This document shows, in pieces, positions 1 to 12,564 of a stretch of 64,000 nucleotides of DNA. The stretch's first letter is position 1. Every line of letters begins with the position of its first letter. Both the position numbers and the translations under genes were made by a program. This stretch comes from Ditylenchus dipsaci. Taxonomy: Eukaryota > Nematoda > Chromadorea > Rhabditida > Anguinidae. The DNA lies in NCBI GenBank assembly GCA_004194705.1, contig SADC01001334.1:186001-250000 (forward strand), in the 5' to 3' direction. The notes under the pieces were generated by a model. The model ran no database searches. It had not been told where the DNA came from and saw only the letters and a program-made list of their open reading frames with translations.

Positions 1-313
1 TCAGGTAAAGCAAATCGATCCATTTATCCAGCGAGACTTGAACGAAGACTTGATTCTCCAACTTCTCTGCTCGATACGTCGTGAATATATAGAGATTAAA
101 CCGAAAATATATATTATCGAATCATGAAAAACTTCCACACTCACAATTTTGAAGATCTAGCAGCATGCAGGTTAAGCAGATTCTTCTATCCTTCCAGTGA
201 GACTAGTATCCAGACGTCATGAAAATAGAGAGACCGCATCGAGACAATTAATAATCGAAGCATAAGAGAATGTAACACTTACAGTCACATAGATGACTAC
301 TATGGATTTTACT
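1..313. other. no feature seen at window start
   Basis: AT-rich DNA with no reading frame, RNA gene or clear repeat that I can support. It ends where a TA-flanked inverted-repeat element begins. Confidence 0.5.
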
Positions 314-741
314 TACAGTCGACGCTCCCAATAACATACACCCCAAAAGTTCGTTCCCGCCTAGGATCCGACACTTTTTTTAGCCCCATTTTTTCAAATT
401 TTTCCATTTCTGTTTCGACAGTCTGACCGCAAATATCGCAAGGATTCGATCTTGTCGATCATTTTTGCAGAAAACAATGATTTTGACATTTAAAAAGCAA
501 AAACTCCCATTAACATACACCTGTTTTGGATTTCGGTGTATATTAATGGGAGATTTTGCTTTTTAAATGTCAAAATCATTGTTTTCTGCAAAAATGATCG
601 GCAAAATCGGAATCCTTGCGATATTTGCGACCTAACTGTCAAAACAGAAATGGAAAAATTTGAAAAATGGGGCTGAAAAAGTGTTGGACCCTAGGCGGGA
701 ACAAACTTTTGGGGTGTATGTTATTGGGAGCGTCGACTGTA
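314..741. mobile_element. foldback MITE, family A (ends TACAGTCGACGCTC)
   Basis: The two halves are inverted copies of each other over nearly the full length, from TACAGTCGACGCTC to GAGCGTCGACTGTA, with a turn near 530. TA at both ends fits a Tc1/mariner-type target duplication, and ends starting CAGTCGA resemble pogo/Tigger-like elements as I recall them. There is no transposase frame, so it is non-autonomous. A second full copy lies at 32947-33362. The small reading frame in its right half is repeat sequence, not a gene. Confidence 0.85.
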
Positions 742-909
742 TTTCAGCCTATTAACTTGATTATAAAAATAATTACAAGTTTAAAAAATAAAATTGAATA
801 TTCTCGGAGTAAATACTTTATCAAGTTATTTTATCTCCATCTACAGTTTGCAGAGTTATGTTGCCAAAGAAATGTAATCCAGAAAAAATTAGTAAAATTT
901 TTTCCAACT

Positions 910-1055
910 TACCGTATTTTCTCTATTAATGAACCCCCCCCCCCTCGATTTTTGGCCAGGATTTCAGAGTTAGGGCCATTTTTGATTTACAATTTTAACA
1001 TTTTTGAAGGGTTGAAAATAATGAACCCGGGTTCATTAATAGAGAAAATACGGTA
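910..1055. mobile_element. foldback MITE, family B (ends TACCGTATTT)
   Basis: A 146-bp element running from TACCGTATTTTCTCTA to its inverse ending in ACGGTA, with a C-run inside the left arm. Nine or more copies in this window share the TACCGTAT..ATACGGTA ends. TA at each end fits a TA target duplication. Non-coding. Confidence 0.8.
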
Positions 1056-1731
1056 GTTTATTTGATCTTCCTACGTTTCATTTATTCTAAACGAATTTTT
1101 TTCTAAAAACTCCAATCAAAATTTTCACTATGTATCTTGGAAAAGTTGGCCCTGTTTTGACAAATCTCATCTAGCCTCACCCTAAATATTTTGAAGTGTA
1201 TGTGTGTTGGTTGTAATAATGCTTCATTTATTCATCCTCCACTAATAGCCGCTCCACAGTTGAAACAAAGTGCCGCCGGCTAAACCAAAATATTGGCGGG
1301 AGCTCGGATTAGCACAATACTTGGAAGGGAATGCAAATATAGCTAAGTGCAGATGATTTACGATCATCCCTGTGGGCAAGGTGCAGAGGACACGACCTTG
1401 GATGAGGACGGTCAAAGGCCAAATTTAAATATAGCCTATTGTTTGGCTATAGAAAAAGCAACACTCTCTCATTGGCTGGTTGAAAATATAAACTTTGACT
1501 CATTCGATTAGAATTCAAAAACCAAGGATTTTTGGTTACTTTTTTCCTGTTGCATAATAATTTTTATGAACAAAAAAATTTAAAATAACCTAGCGAGTTT
1601 CCAAAAATACTTACACGAGAATAACACCTTTTTATGTGACTCTCGTCATTGCCGGCTATGAAAATTTTGAAAGTTTAAATGCGACTGGGATACTTTTTTC
1701 ATTCTGAAAATATTCATGATTTTTCACCCTG
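1056..1731. other. intergenic, no feature recognised
   Basis: No coding exon could be assembled. The part around 1250-1450 is richer in GC and not visibly repetitive, so it may be regulatory. That is inference only. Confidence 0.35.
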
Positions 1732-2183
1732 TACCGGGTGTCTCAAAAGTTCGAACTCACTTTTTAAGATTTGAGTTTTTCTTAAACAGTGTAGACATCA
1801 ACAAATATTTAATACCATTTTGTAGCTATGCATCTCCTCTTTCAAATAGCATATTAATCTTAGCTTGATTATTTTGGATAAGTCACCATTTGGCTCCAAA
1901 CACTTGTCAGGTCATTTTGAGAAATTGACCAGCGTTTTAATCACTTTAACTGGTCAAAATTTTAATTCTGGATTTCACGATTCAGCAACATCTTATAACT
2001 TACTTGTAGCGCAGCTCAAGAGCTACGAAAACCACTTTACAGAATAATTTTTGGAAATCTGAGTGTTGATATATGGCCTTTTAAAAAAAATAGACTTTCT
2101 GAAAAAATGGCCAAAATCCAAGTTATTCAAATTTTTGCATTTTTTCAGAAAGTCTATTTTTCGAATTTTTGAGACACCCGGTA
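1732..2183. mobile_element. foldback element, family C (ends TACCGGGTG)
   Basis: Terminal inverted repeats run from TACCGGGTGTCTCAAAAG to its inverse ending CACCCGGTA. Internal sequence, including a GTAGC..CATCT..CTTTC motif near 1823, matches the longer family C copy at 4042-4827. Ends on TA. No transposase frame. Confidence 0.75.
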
Positions 2184-2461
2184 GTTCAAGGCTCTGTAGT
2201 CGATATAGGGCCACCAAAAGGAATGGACGCTTTTTTGCTTTAAATTTTTATGTCATGATTTGTCAGTCTAGTCCTAAAAATCGTAGCGATCACTATTTTA
2301 CCGATCATTTAGAAAAGTGATGAAACTTTTGCCACTATGACTGGTGGCTCTCAACAAGACTTTCTTTTTCAAAAAAAGTAATTTTTGAGATTGTAACCCA
2401 TAGAAATAAAAAAAACGTTATATTTTTTTTTTGTTTCTTGAGCGATTTCGGGATATCACTG

Positions 2462-2742
2462 GAGTGGGCGAGTCGAGTTCTTGAAATCGAGTAATTTCGA
2501 GTAATATTCGATATTTTTCGAGTTTCGAATACCGAGTCACTCAAAAATTTTGAGTAGAGAATTAAATAATCGAAAGTGTGCTCGTGGACCGAATTTTTCT
2601 TCTTTATGGCTTTTATATGCCTTACTAACTTCGAATAATTAAATTTTTATCCAAATTTTCGACCAAAATTTCACTTGAAATCGAGTAATTTCGAGTTCTA
2701 TTCGAAATTTTTCGAGTTTCGAGTCGAGTACTCGCCCACCCT
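2462..2742. repeat. CGAGT-rich self-complementary repeat
   Basis: Repeated short CGAGT/TTCGAG units, with GGGCGAGTCGAG at the left edge and the inverse (GTACTCGCCC) at the right edge. A similar CGA/TCG-rich hairpin-forming tract lies at 35590-35785. Simple, probably transposon-derived. Confidence 0.55.
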
Positions 2743-3589
2743 AGAAATGACTCAGCGCCATCGTAATTTTGGTGTAATAATTTTACCTAACTATACCAAA
2801 TCGTAATTCTTTTCTGAACCGGCAAGTCGTTTATTCTACAAATATACGCTCAGAAGACAAATTATTTGGATTGACAAAAAAGTGTTTCACGTGTCTATTC
2901 CAAAAAGCATAAGTATGCTTGTTTACTGTAGAATAAAAAGTAGCAGCACTACTTTGTACTTGTTGCAGATCCTTTCGCAGGGACGACAAAAACTACCTCT
3001 TTTAAGGCTTTGAAGAGACCGCCGTGATCTATTAGTTCTACTTGCTCAGCCCACCAATCCAGCGACTTTGCAGATCAACGCAGCAACAGTCATCAGTCAT
3101 CTTCTTGACTTTCCCTTTAAAATGGTTTTTTGCCAAAGCAAGACTACCGCCTATGCCTCCTATTGAAGAGGTATTAGTATGAACAAGTTGGTTTGGAGTG
3201 GAATGTGGTGTATTAGTGTTTATTACAGTAGTATTAGTTGATCATGGGCTGTGACATGAACATCGTAATAAGAAGTGACCAAGCCAAGCTCTTAACCGCA
3301 GAATGACCACGTTAAACTGGTTGACCACCTTGTGGTGTAGTTCAATTTTGAAATTGTGGTGGGTTGCACAGTTAGACACACACTGATAGAATGGGTTCCA
3401 TAGTCGTGAATCTGAAACCTATGTAGAAAAAAATATATAAAAAAATTGCAACTGTGGAACCTATAACAGATAAAAAAGATGTGTTAATAAATAATGACCA
3501 CAATGTGGTCAGCGCAGTCAGTGTATATGATTGCAAATTGCGTTATATTCCTGCTGGGTTTTCACCTATGCGTTGACCTATATCTCGTA
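2743..3589. other. intergenic, mostly low-repeat
   Basis: No exon recognised. The stretch at about 2940-3310 is GC-richer and non-repetitive. Translation of its forward frames hits stops quickly, so I read it as non-coding and possibly regulatory. Confidence 0.35.
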
Positions 3590-3853
3590 TACCGTATATT
3601 CTCGATTAGAAGGCCCCTCTCTAATAGAAGCCCCTCTCTAATAGAAGGCCCCCTTGAGGACCTATATATCAGCCTAGAAAAAGAAATTCGCAAATCTGTT
3701 TTTCGCGTTTTCTTAGTTAGCACGAGCTCACCTGATTCCACTTTTAAAATTTTGGTTGAGCACGCAAAAATCTCAAAATCGACCCAAATTTTTTCCGACT
3801 TTTTTAAGGTTGAAAAATAGAGGGCCGGGCCTTCTAATAGAGAATATACGGTA
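3590..3853. mobile_element. foldback MITE, family B, long subtype
   Basis: Bounded by TACCGTATATTCTC and its inverse ending ATATACGGTA. The interior is almost identical to the copy at 46897-47160 inside a T-box gene intron, so this subtype moved relatively recently. The overlapping small frames on both strands come from the repeat. Confidence 0.85.
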
Positions 3854-4041
3854 TCGTATATCATTTTGAAAATGAGATTATGATCTACCTAGATTTTCTG
3901 ACTCATTTTCTAAACATTCTTTATGAGATTTAAAAAAAAAGGTTCAGAAACATGACATGATCTCTTTGTGGTCAACGTGGTCGTTTTAGAGTAAACTGTG
4001 CAAACTGCGCCGGTAATAATAGTCACTCTTGAAAGTTATTT

Positions 4042-4827
4042 TATCGGGTGCGGCAAAAGTTCTGACTCATTTTAAAAGCTTTCTAAAGAAATATTTTTGA
4101 TAGCATTAAACATTTTACACCATTTTGTAGCCCTGCATCTTCTCTTTCAAATGGCATATTGCCTTTAGCTTGATTATTGTGGATAAGTCACCATTTGTGT
4201 CCAAACACTTGTCTGGTCATTTTGAGAAGTTGACCAGCGTTTTAATCACTTTAACTGGGCAAATGTTTTGTTGAATTTTGAGCGTCACTACGAAATTTCA
4301 TCACCATGTTGTAGCGCACTCAAGAGCTTAAAACCCATGTTACAGAATGATTTTTGAAAATTTGAGTGTTGAGATATGGCTTTTGATAAAAACCAATTTC
4401 TTGAAAAATGACCGAGATCCCAAAAATTGGCAAAAACTTTCATTTCGGTCATTTATCAAGAAATTGGTTTTTTTCAAAAGGCCATATCTCAACACTCAAA
4501 TTTTCGAAAATCATTCTGTAACATGAGTTTTGTAGCTCTTGAGCTGCGATACATTATAATGATGAAAATTTGTCGTGATGCTCAAAATTCAATAAAACAT
4601 TTGACCAGTTAAAGTGATTAAAACGCTGGTCAACTTCTCAAAATGACCAGACAAGTGTTTGGACCCAAATGGTGACTTATCCACAATAATCAAGCTAAAG
4701 GCAATATGCCATTTGAAAGAGATGAGTTGGGGCTTCAAAATGATGTGAAATGTTTAATGCTATCAAAAATATTTCTTTAAAAAATTAAGCTTTTAAAAGT
4801 GAGTCAGAACTTTTGCCGCACCCGGTA
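4042..4827. mobile_element. large foldback element, family C (about 786 bp)
   Basis: Two arms of more than 350 bp are inverted copies, running from TATCGGGTGCGGCAAAAG to the inverse ending GCACCCGGTA, with the turn near 4420. A GTAGCCCTGCATCT motif lies in the left arm. No coding capacity beyond short repeat frames. Ends on TA. Confidence 0.85.
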
Positions 4828-7747
4828 TTATTAACATGCGTCAAAGAAATAGTGGGTTTCGTAGTACATTCAATGCTCGCATGAGTGTTACACAAAAAAA
4901 TTTTCTAACCTTCAATGAGTGCGCTTGCACTATTTGGGCCTTTGTTCAATCTGTATTTTTTTTGACAATTTTACTTTTTATTTTTTCTCTAATTTTCTTT
5001 TCATCCTGTTATAATATCTGTATAAAAAAAATTTTAGTTTGGTTCAGTTTTTTGTCTAATTCCCGGTGTAAATATCAAATTTTATTTGCTTGATGCTAGA
5101 GCCTTGATATTAAATAACTTATGGACAGTCTCGAGGCATTGTCTCGTATCGAGACTTAACTGCAACTCGCTTTTTGGTGTAGTGATTATGCAACCCATTA
5201 TGCGGAATGATTGTTTTTATTAGGTGTTGAGCAAGGCCATAAGTTCGTTCGGCTCGTGCAGGCGGCACACTCCTTTGAACATAAAAGTGATTTGTTGTCT
5301 TTTCTCCATGCAATCGCTTGCTAAGATAAACCAACATGGCGACACCACCTAAATTATTACTTCTTTTAAACTATTTCACAGGTTAAAATGGTTTTTGGCC
5401 CTTCATTTTCTGTCAACTTTATTATAGCATGAATTTTTAAATGAATTACTTATGAATTTTAAATATGTGCCAAAATCTTACTCTTAAGATAAGTTTCTTG
5501 ATAAAATATACAGGGTGATCCAGTATAATTCTCAAATTTAAAATAGCCTTTTCTCCTCTACTTTCTTGTTCGTCTACTATGATATATGGCTCGTTCGAAA
5601 GCCCTGTGTTTGCCATTGCCACAAAAAACATAAGCTCATTTTTGTTGAAAAGCAATAAGATATGACTCTTTTTGTGAGTACTGTGTCTTTAGCTTGAAAT
5701 CAGAAAAATCAATATTGACAAAAAAAATTGTTTGTAAGATAATATGAAAAAATCCGGCGCTACTGTAATATACAGTCCCCCCCCCCCCCCAAGCTACTGT
5801 AATAAACCCTTGAGTGGTTATATTACAGTAGCTTTTGGGGGGATGGGGGGTGGGGCGGGATTGTAAGCGGTATATGACAGTAGCGTCCAAAATGTTATCT
5901 GACGTAACAAAGCGAAATTATTACTTAAAGTTTGCTAAAAATTTCATATATAAATAGCAAATCTTCAAAGTTAGCTAGTTTTTTTTAGTAAGTAAAAAGC
6001 AATAAATAACTTCAGTGGTGAAATCTAACATTTACTGGTGAAATTTACACTTTAAGTGATTTTATCCACTTTTAAATGGTCGATTTTTCAAAAAATTTTG
6101 CCATTTTTCAAATCTTGTATTACACACTCTGGTCCAAATCTTAGCTAAATCCAAATATTTTTTTAACTGGTCTTTGATTATTTGTGTTAAAAATTAAAAA
6201 AAAATAAAAAAAGTGAGAAAAAAAACCGCCGGATACAATAAATCTGTTGTATGTTGCATAACTGCCCATAAAGCAACCATTACCATTATGTTTATTAGCC
6301 CCTCTCCCATTTAATATATTTCCTGCACCCCTCAAAAAGTGTTCCCATCCCCACCCAGTTACATATCTCAAAACTAGTGGTAGCACTGGTCCAAAAGGCT
6401 GCTCAAACCTCTAGTGGTGGTGTTGAACTGACGTAAAAATTGATGATGCCTAGTCCCCTGAATTGCTTTGATGTCGCCGACAAAACAAGGCACAGAGAGG
6501 CAACCAGGCAAAAAGTCCAGTAGCCAAGGTTTGTAGTCTTCTTTCCTTTGTTTTAGTCGGGTGGAGAAGGAGATATTGGTGTGTGTTTTTGTCCAATAAA
6601 TGAGTTCACTATTAATAGCAATCATAACAAAAAAAATCGCTTAGATTCAATCCAATCTGAGCATTATTCTAATTGTAGAGTGTGCTGGTTTCGAAGAGGT
6701 CAAGTCTCGGCTGATAATACAAAGAATATTTGTCAACTTTCACACCAAAAATTTTTTATCTGCAAACTTGTATCCTGAAACCCTTGGAAAGCAAGAAAAA
6801 TCAAACTTGAATAATGCCTAGACAATCCTCGACAAACAATTTCATCGTTGACTGATTTCACAAAATAATTCCAAAAACACAACGCCCAATTTTTTCAAGT
6901 ACAATTTTATTTCATAGCGAAAAAATGGACGAGTGACGATTTGGATACAAAAACTGAATGGATACACCGATTGGATACATTTTCAATTCCTGACTTGTTA
7001 TTTCACATTTTTATGATTCAATTTCGGCGCTGGATAGCCAAGCCTACAATCAAACAGACTTAAACGGGTCCTACAAATTTTTATAGTTCAAAAAAACATG
7101 TTTGAGTCAGTCCTAACTTACGCTGGCCTGCCCAGCTCCTAAAGCTTTACTTAAGCCAAAAATAAAAAAATATATAGAGAAAAGAAAAAATCGTTTGATG
7201 AAAGGCGAAGGCTTCAAATGTAAAATTTTATCAGTGATATTTCACTTCCGTAACCTACCAAAGTACTAAAAACCGGGTACTTAAATTTTTTTATTCTCTC
7301 TTGCTTGCTTTTTAATACTTTCTAACTCTATAGCTTTTGAGTGACAACATATCAGTTTTTTGTTAAGTGGGCCCTACTGCATCTATAAATTGTGGTATAC
7401 ATGTTTTTTCATACATGCGGAGTCACTTTTAAGTGATATTTGTCTTATATATGCGGGTGTTTGCATCTTAACTCCAAACATCCGAGCCTTTAAGCTACCA
7501 ATCCCCCTGCGCTTCCGAAAGGGCATGATTCCGAGAAGTATTCTTGATCATTAAATGAATATAGAGTATTTTTTTGCTACAGCCTGAGTCGAATAATCAC
7601 GGTGAGACAGCCTCAAAATAGACGTTATCTTCGAAATATTTTGGATAAAAAGTAGCCCTTTATTATTCCCTTTCCTTCCCAATACAGCGTGTTCTCCCTT
7701 TTTGAATAAATTTTTTGTCTGTTTCGTAGCAAAAAAATCACCAAAGT
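4828..7747. other. intergenic with small hairpin at 5755-5885
   Basis: No exon recognised. A small inverted repeat at about 5755-5885 pairs CTACTGTAATA tracts around C- and G-runs. 7358-7510 is a degenerate piece of the family F element found whole at 8121. 6390-6620 is GC-richer and non-repetitive; the minus-strand frame there has no recognisable domain. Confidence 0.4.
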
Positions 7748-7995
7748 TACCGTATTTCCTCTAATCGCCGCGCCCCTCTCTAATTGCCAACCCCCCCCCC
7801 CCTAACTTCAAGTGGTCTAAATTTCTGTTTTCATTTACTGTTTGAGCTGTCTAAGAAGTGGCCGTGAAGGATTTCAAAAATCTAACAGGCCCTTTTTACA
7901 TAGCTCAAACAGTAAATCAAAACATGAGTTTTGAACCACTTGAAGTTCGAAAAAAATGCATGCTCCCCGGGGCGCCGATTAGAGGAAATACGGTA
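7748..7995. mobile_element. foldback MITE, family B
   Basis: Bounded by TACCGTATTTCCTCTAAT and its inverse ending AATACGGTA, with TA flanks. The interior carries a C-run and inverted halves around 7860. Confidence 0.85.
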
Positions 7996-8120
7996 GGCTT
8001 CATTTTTAAAGTACTTTCTAGTTTTTTTGTGATTTTTTTTTTGCCCATACCAGTTCGCGAGGAAAGTCATTGAACAGGAAGTGACCGCCATTTTCTTCTG
8101 GGTTGCAAAAATTTTTATAA

Positions 8121-9283
8121 AGAAGTTGACCCTACCGGAGTATACATCCCCCCCCCCCCCCCCCAAATGAAATTTTTTTAAAGTGTTTTTAAAAACCCTA
8201 TATCGACCCGAAATTGCCTCGGAAGTTCAAAAAAGACATTATTTTATGAGTTCTGGTTAATAAAAAATTGAGTTTTGGACATTTTGAAATTTCGACCATT
8301 TGCCTGTTTTGGCATGTTTTGGCCCTGGAGCTGGGCAAAATAGTTTCTAAATGCATTTTGGTTCAAGAGTCTTCTCGAATTATGTCTAAGGTAAGTGAGT
8401 GCGCGCATCTCTAACCATCCAAGCCCCCTGCGCCCCTTCGGGACGCAGGGGCTTGGTTGCTTGGGGTTGAGATGCGCACACCCACATACCTTAGACGCAA
8501 ATCACTCGAAAGTGACTCTGGATGCATAAAAAATGTATGCATACCAGAGTTTATTTATGCGGTAGGCCCCAGTCAACAAAACTATGTTCAACATCTTTCT
8601 TTTCACACTAAATTGGCCCTTTTTTGGTCCTTTCCCACCCTAATATGGCCCTAAATCCTTCAAAAATGGTCAAAATAGGTATATTTGGGTGGTCCCAAAA
8701 CTCAATTTTTTATTGACTAGAACACAAAAATAATGCCTTTTTCGAGCTTCTGAGGCAATTTTAGGTGGATATAGGGTGTTTGGAAACACTCGTGGTGCGC
8801 AAAACAGATAAATTTATCTGAACCGATAAATTTATCTGCCAGATAAATTTTTATCTGACAGATAGAATTTATCTGCCAGATAAAATTTTATCGGTCAGAT
8901 AAAATTTGATTTTTAAATAAGAATCATTAGAAAATTAAAAAATGGTTTTCACAGTTGCAAATCTATGGAAATTTTCAAGAATAATAGTGACTAAAATATT
9001 TGATGGGTTTCGCCAGAAATCCTGGCTGAAAAATTTGAAAACCCATCAGCTATTTTTATCACTATCATTCTTAAAAATTACTATAGATTTGCAAGTGTGG
9101 AACCCAATTTTTATTTTTTATTGATTTTTATTTAAGCATCGAATTTTATCTGACCGATAAAATTCCATCTGGCAGATAAATTTATCGGTTCAGATAAATT
9201 TATCTGTTTTGCGCACCAGAGAAACACTTTAAAAAAAATTTCATTTGGGGGGGGGGGAGGGCTATACTCCGGTAGAGCCAAGA
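8121..9283. mobile_element. large palindromic element, family F, interrupted
   Basis: The arms start near CTACCGGAGTATA followed by a long C-run and end in a G-run followed by TATACTCCGGTAG. At the centre (8395-8480) is a GC-rich hairpin around GGGGCTTGG. A second copy lies at 40930-42335, and partial copies near 48050-48200 and 49000-49125. This copy is split by a 430-bp insertion at 8791-9220. No transposase frame. Confidence 0.8.
8791..9220. mobile_element. hAT-like MITE nested in family F element
   Basis: Terminal inverted repeats carry GGTGCGCAAAACAG followed by repeated GATAAATTTATCTG palindromes. The 8-bp sequence GAAACACT flanks it on both sides (8783-8790 and 9221-9228). The opposite arm of the host palindrome shows the unoccupied site with a single copy, which supports an 8-bp target duplication. 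Eight bases fit hAT elements. Non-coding. Confidence 0.8.
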
Positions 9284-12200
9284 AGTTTATGAAAAATTAC
9301 AAAATATTTTTGATAGTTTTTCAAATAAAAAAAATTTTGATATGTGAAGCAGTGAAATAAAAGATTTTGCAACCCATCACAAAGTGGTATTCTATTCAAC
9401 TTGAGTCCAGGAATTTTCTGCCTGCCTGAAGAATGGTTATTCGAAATCAACCTAAATAGGTTGATTTTAGGGTGCTTATACATTATGTCCAAGCCTGGGG
9501 ACCGCTTTTCGGTGGCTCCATATCGGGGGTGGCATTATATCGGAGTTGGACGGTATCATATTATTGCCGAATTTTTTTTCCAAACAATTTCAGTAAATAA
9601 TATTGGAATTATAATTTTAAAAACGAACGCAGAATTTATCCAAACATGGTTCAATAGACTCAATAAATTAGGTGGCACCCTCTTGTTCATACCCTGAAGA
9701 TTTATGCTTGTGTTTGAGTGAGGAGGGAGCGGTGCTTTTCAAAGTGCTGCAGTTATAGTTGATGACCTTGAGGGCATGTAAACACCCACTTGTTCTCTTT
9801 TGTGGATGTAGCAAAAAGCCGATTGGGTTAGGACCAGCTGCCTCTACTACTGACCCTCATCCTATTTACAGCTGCATTTAGGACAAATTTAAAAGAAAGT
9901 GTTCGGCATAGGTACGTGAACAGAGACACCAAATTGCAAAAAAATTCTAAGGTTTATTTTACCTAAAATGTCATCAAAACCAACAGAATAATAAACAAGA
10001 GGTTTTTTACAATATCAAAATTTTCTAGCCTCTTAATTAATTTTTTTGAATTTCAAACTATGATTTAATTCTTGCTATGTAAAACTTTTCCGGTTTGACT
10101 TTCAAGTGAGTTTCGTGAAATATATGACTATAAAAATTAGTTAACACTTCTATTATAGGTTCAATGAAAAAGAATAATGATATCTTAAATGCACTAAAAT
10201 TGTAAACCTATTGAAATTATATAAATATTTGTAACAGGGTGGATCGAAAAACTTTACCATTTTTAAAAAATTGGTGTGTCTAACTTCTTGCCACATCCAT
10301 TTTTTACAGGAAAATCGAGTACATTGCTTAAGCTGCCTGGGAGTCACCTAAGGTTAAGAAAACACAGAAAATACATATGAACACTATTTACAAAAAAACA
10401 GCAACGGATTTATAAAAATTAAAAGTGAAACTTTTTAAAAAATGGTGAAGCTTATTGGTTCGCCCTAGGTTTTGAAACCCATTTAAAACTCAAATTGTAG
10501 ACGAATTAAATTAAGAATTACGCTTGTACTGAGACCACAGCGTAATCGAGTCGCCCGAGAGGTGCATCAATTTAGGTGGTAGCAAAATAGGCGGTGATAT
10601 TTCTGCCGGATATTGTTTCATCAGCCTTAAAAATATGCCATTTATAGATGAAGAAAGAAAAAGAGCTGATAATATTGTCTTAAGAGATTATCTTACCGTT
10701 TTTCTAAACGTACTTTTTATGAGTCAAACCGAAGCCCACAAATGTGACATGATCACATTGTGTGAAACGTGCGCTTTCTACTAGAATCTTGCCAACTTTT
10801 TGCAGAATATTTTGAATTGTGATATCAGAACAATATTGTACAGCCACAGAAATTTACTCGAAAAACAGCAAAGCCTATTGTCTCCCTTCTTTATCCAGGC
10901 GGCAAGTCTTTTAAAAAGAGACTTGATTGGAAGATAGGCGGAAAGGACAAAAGAAATAAATAAATGCCTAAGGATTTGTGGTTATTTGAATTATAGCCAA
11001 CAGTTCAAATACAGTTGAGCGGAAACTGGCTGGTCTGATTTATTTGGGACAAATTGACTCGATTTCCCCACAAATTTAGTTCTAATTTATGTTTTTTTTG
11101 TTGCGGTTAAATGTTAGAGCCAGATTAATGGCAACAAATACTCTTCAGTATAGTTTCGGATGTATAGAAAAGGATGGTAAAAAAGTTGTATAAAATATTG
11201 TTGAATTTCTTTCGATATACAGATTGTTCCAAAGAATTTTACGTTTTTTCTTTACTTTTTGTCATTATTAGTGCTGCTTTTACTAACTCTCTCTTTGATA
11301 TTTTTTGTCTTAAAATTTTTGTCTAAGTTTTGCCAGTGGTATTTTCGACATTGTAAAAGGGCAATAAGGCAAGAAAATCGATAGCATTGCAAACGTGACA
11401 GATAGCGGGAAAAAACACATAAAAGTGAGGCAGTGCGATCGCTGAACTGAAGCAAAAAAGCACAAGCGCACCCTCTCCAAAGAGTACGAGTACTCTAGTC
11501 GTAGGACAGGTGGTGCATGATTTTAAAACCCCAATCCATTGGGCCGCAAAGCGGCGAAATACCCTTGGTATTTCTGGGAAAAAAATAAGTTACAACCCCT
11601 AACTCATACCCCTCAATTTCAATATCCCTCGATTTCAATACTCTTTGGAGGGAATGCACTTGGTAAGCTTTCAACTGGTCTATCAAGCAGTCATGTGCAC
11701 GGTTCGTGTCCGGCTGGACAGGCCTGAACAATTTTCACCATCGGGCAGGCTGAGCCACTCACAGGTCGGCCCAGAAAAGCCGTGGAAATTAGTTGACTAT
11801 GAAAAATTAGATAATTTTGTAAAATTTGTTGACTATATGGAATTCGTTGCCTAAAAATTTCGTTAACTATGTGAGATCAGGTGTGGACACGGGCCGGCCC
11901 GGGCCGTAATTTCTCTACGCCGAGTTTCCACGGGCCTGGCTGGGCCGGGCCGTCAATTGTTGGGCCCGTGTCGACCCGTGTGTGAAATGTGTTGAATATA
12001 AACATTTTATTGACTATGAAAATTACGTTAACTATGTGAAATTTGCAGATAATGCAAAGGAAAGCCGGGCCCGGAATAAAGAATGTTTCGCCCTGGACGG
12101 GGCACTAAAAGTACGGTCCATTCACATGCTTTTGAGGCACCGTCTTTTTTTCCCTGTCTCTTCAAAAATATAATTGGCCACTCTTGAAAATTTATCCCAA

Positions 12201-12321
12201 ATTAATCAATTAATTGTTTTTTTTAAAATTCAACCTAAAAAAAGGATTCCCTATCTGGTCTAAATTGCAAAATTTTTTTATTCTAGAAATGACGGCCAAA
12301 ATCCGAATTCTTGCAATATTT
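9284..12321. other. intergenic, few recognisable features
   Basis: AT-rich with no exon assembled. 9690-9890 is GC-richer and non-repetitive. 11780-12050 has repeated TTGACTATG/GTTAACTATG units around a very GC-rich hairpin of GGGCC(GGG) blocks at about 11885-11985. Small frames here have no known domain. Confidence 0.4.
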
Positions 12322-12564
12322 CTAGGGTTGTCAAGGGTAGTGCTGTTTCGAGCCGTCGATTGATTGGTGGGTTTCAAAGCACTTTTTTAAAACAATTTTA
12401 AAATCACCAATTCTGGCCTTTCCGGAATCGATTTTTTACTTTTTGCGGAGAAAAAAACCTTCTTAAAAATGATCACGAAGCGATGTTTGAAAAGGCAGAG
12501 GCTGAGATTTTAAAAGCGTTCAAAAAAAGTGTTGTGAAACCCAACAATTATTCGACAGCCCTAG
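12322..12564. mobile_element. foldback MITE, family H (ends AGGGTTGTC)
   Basis: Inverted halves start AGGGTTGTCAAGGGTAG and TTTCGAGCCGTCGAT and end with the inverse. Related copies lie at 15964-16228, just upstream of the Hox gene, and 25713-25903, inside its third intron. Non-coding. Confidence 0.75.
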
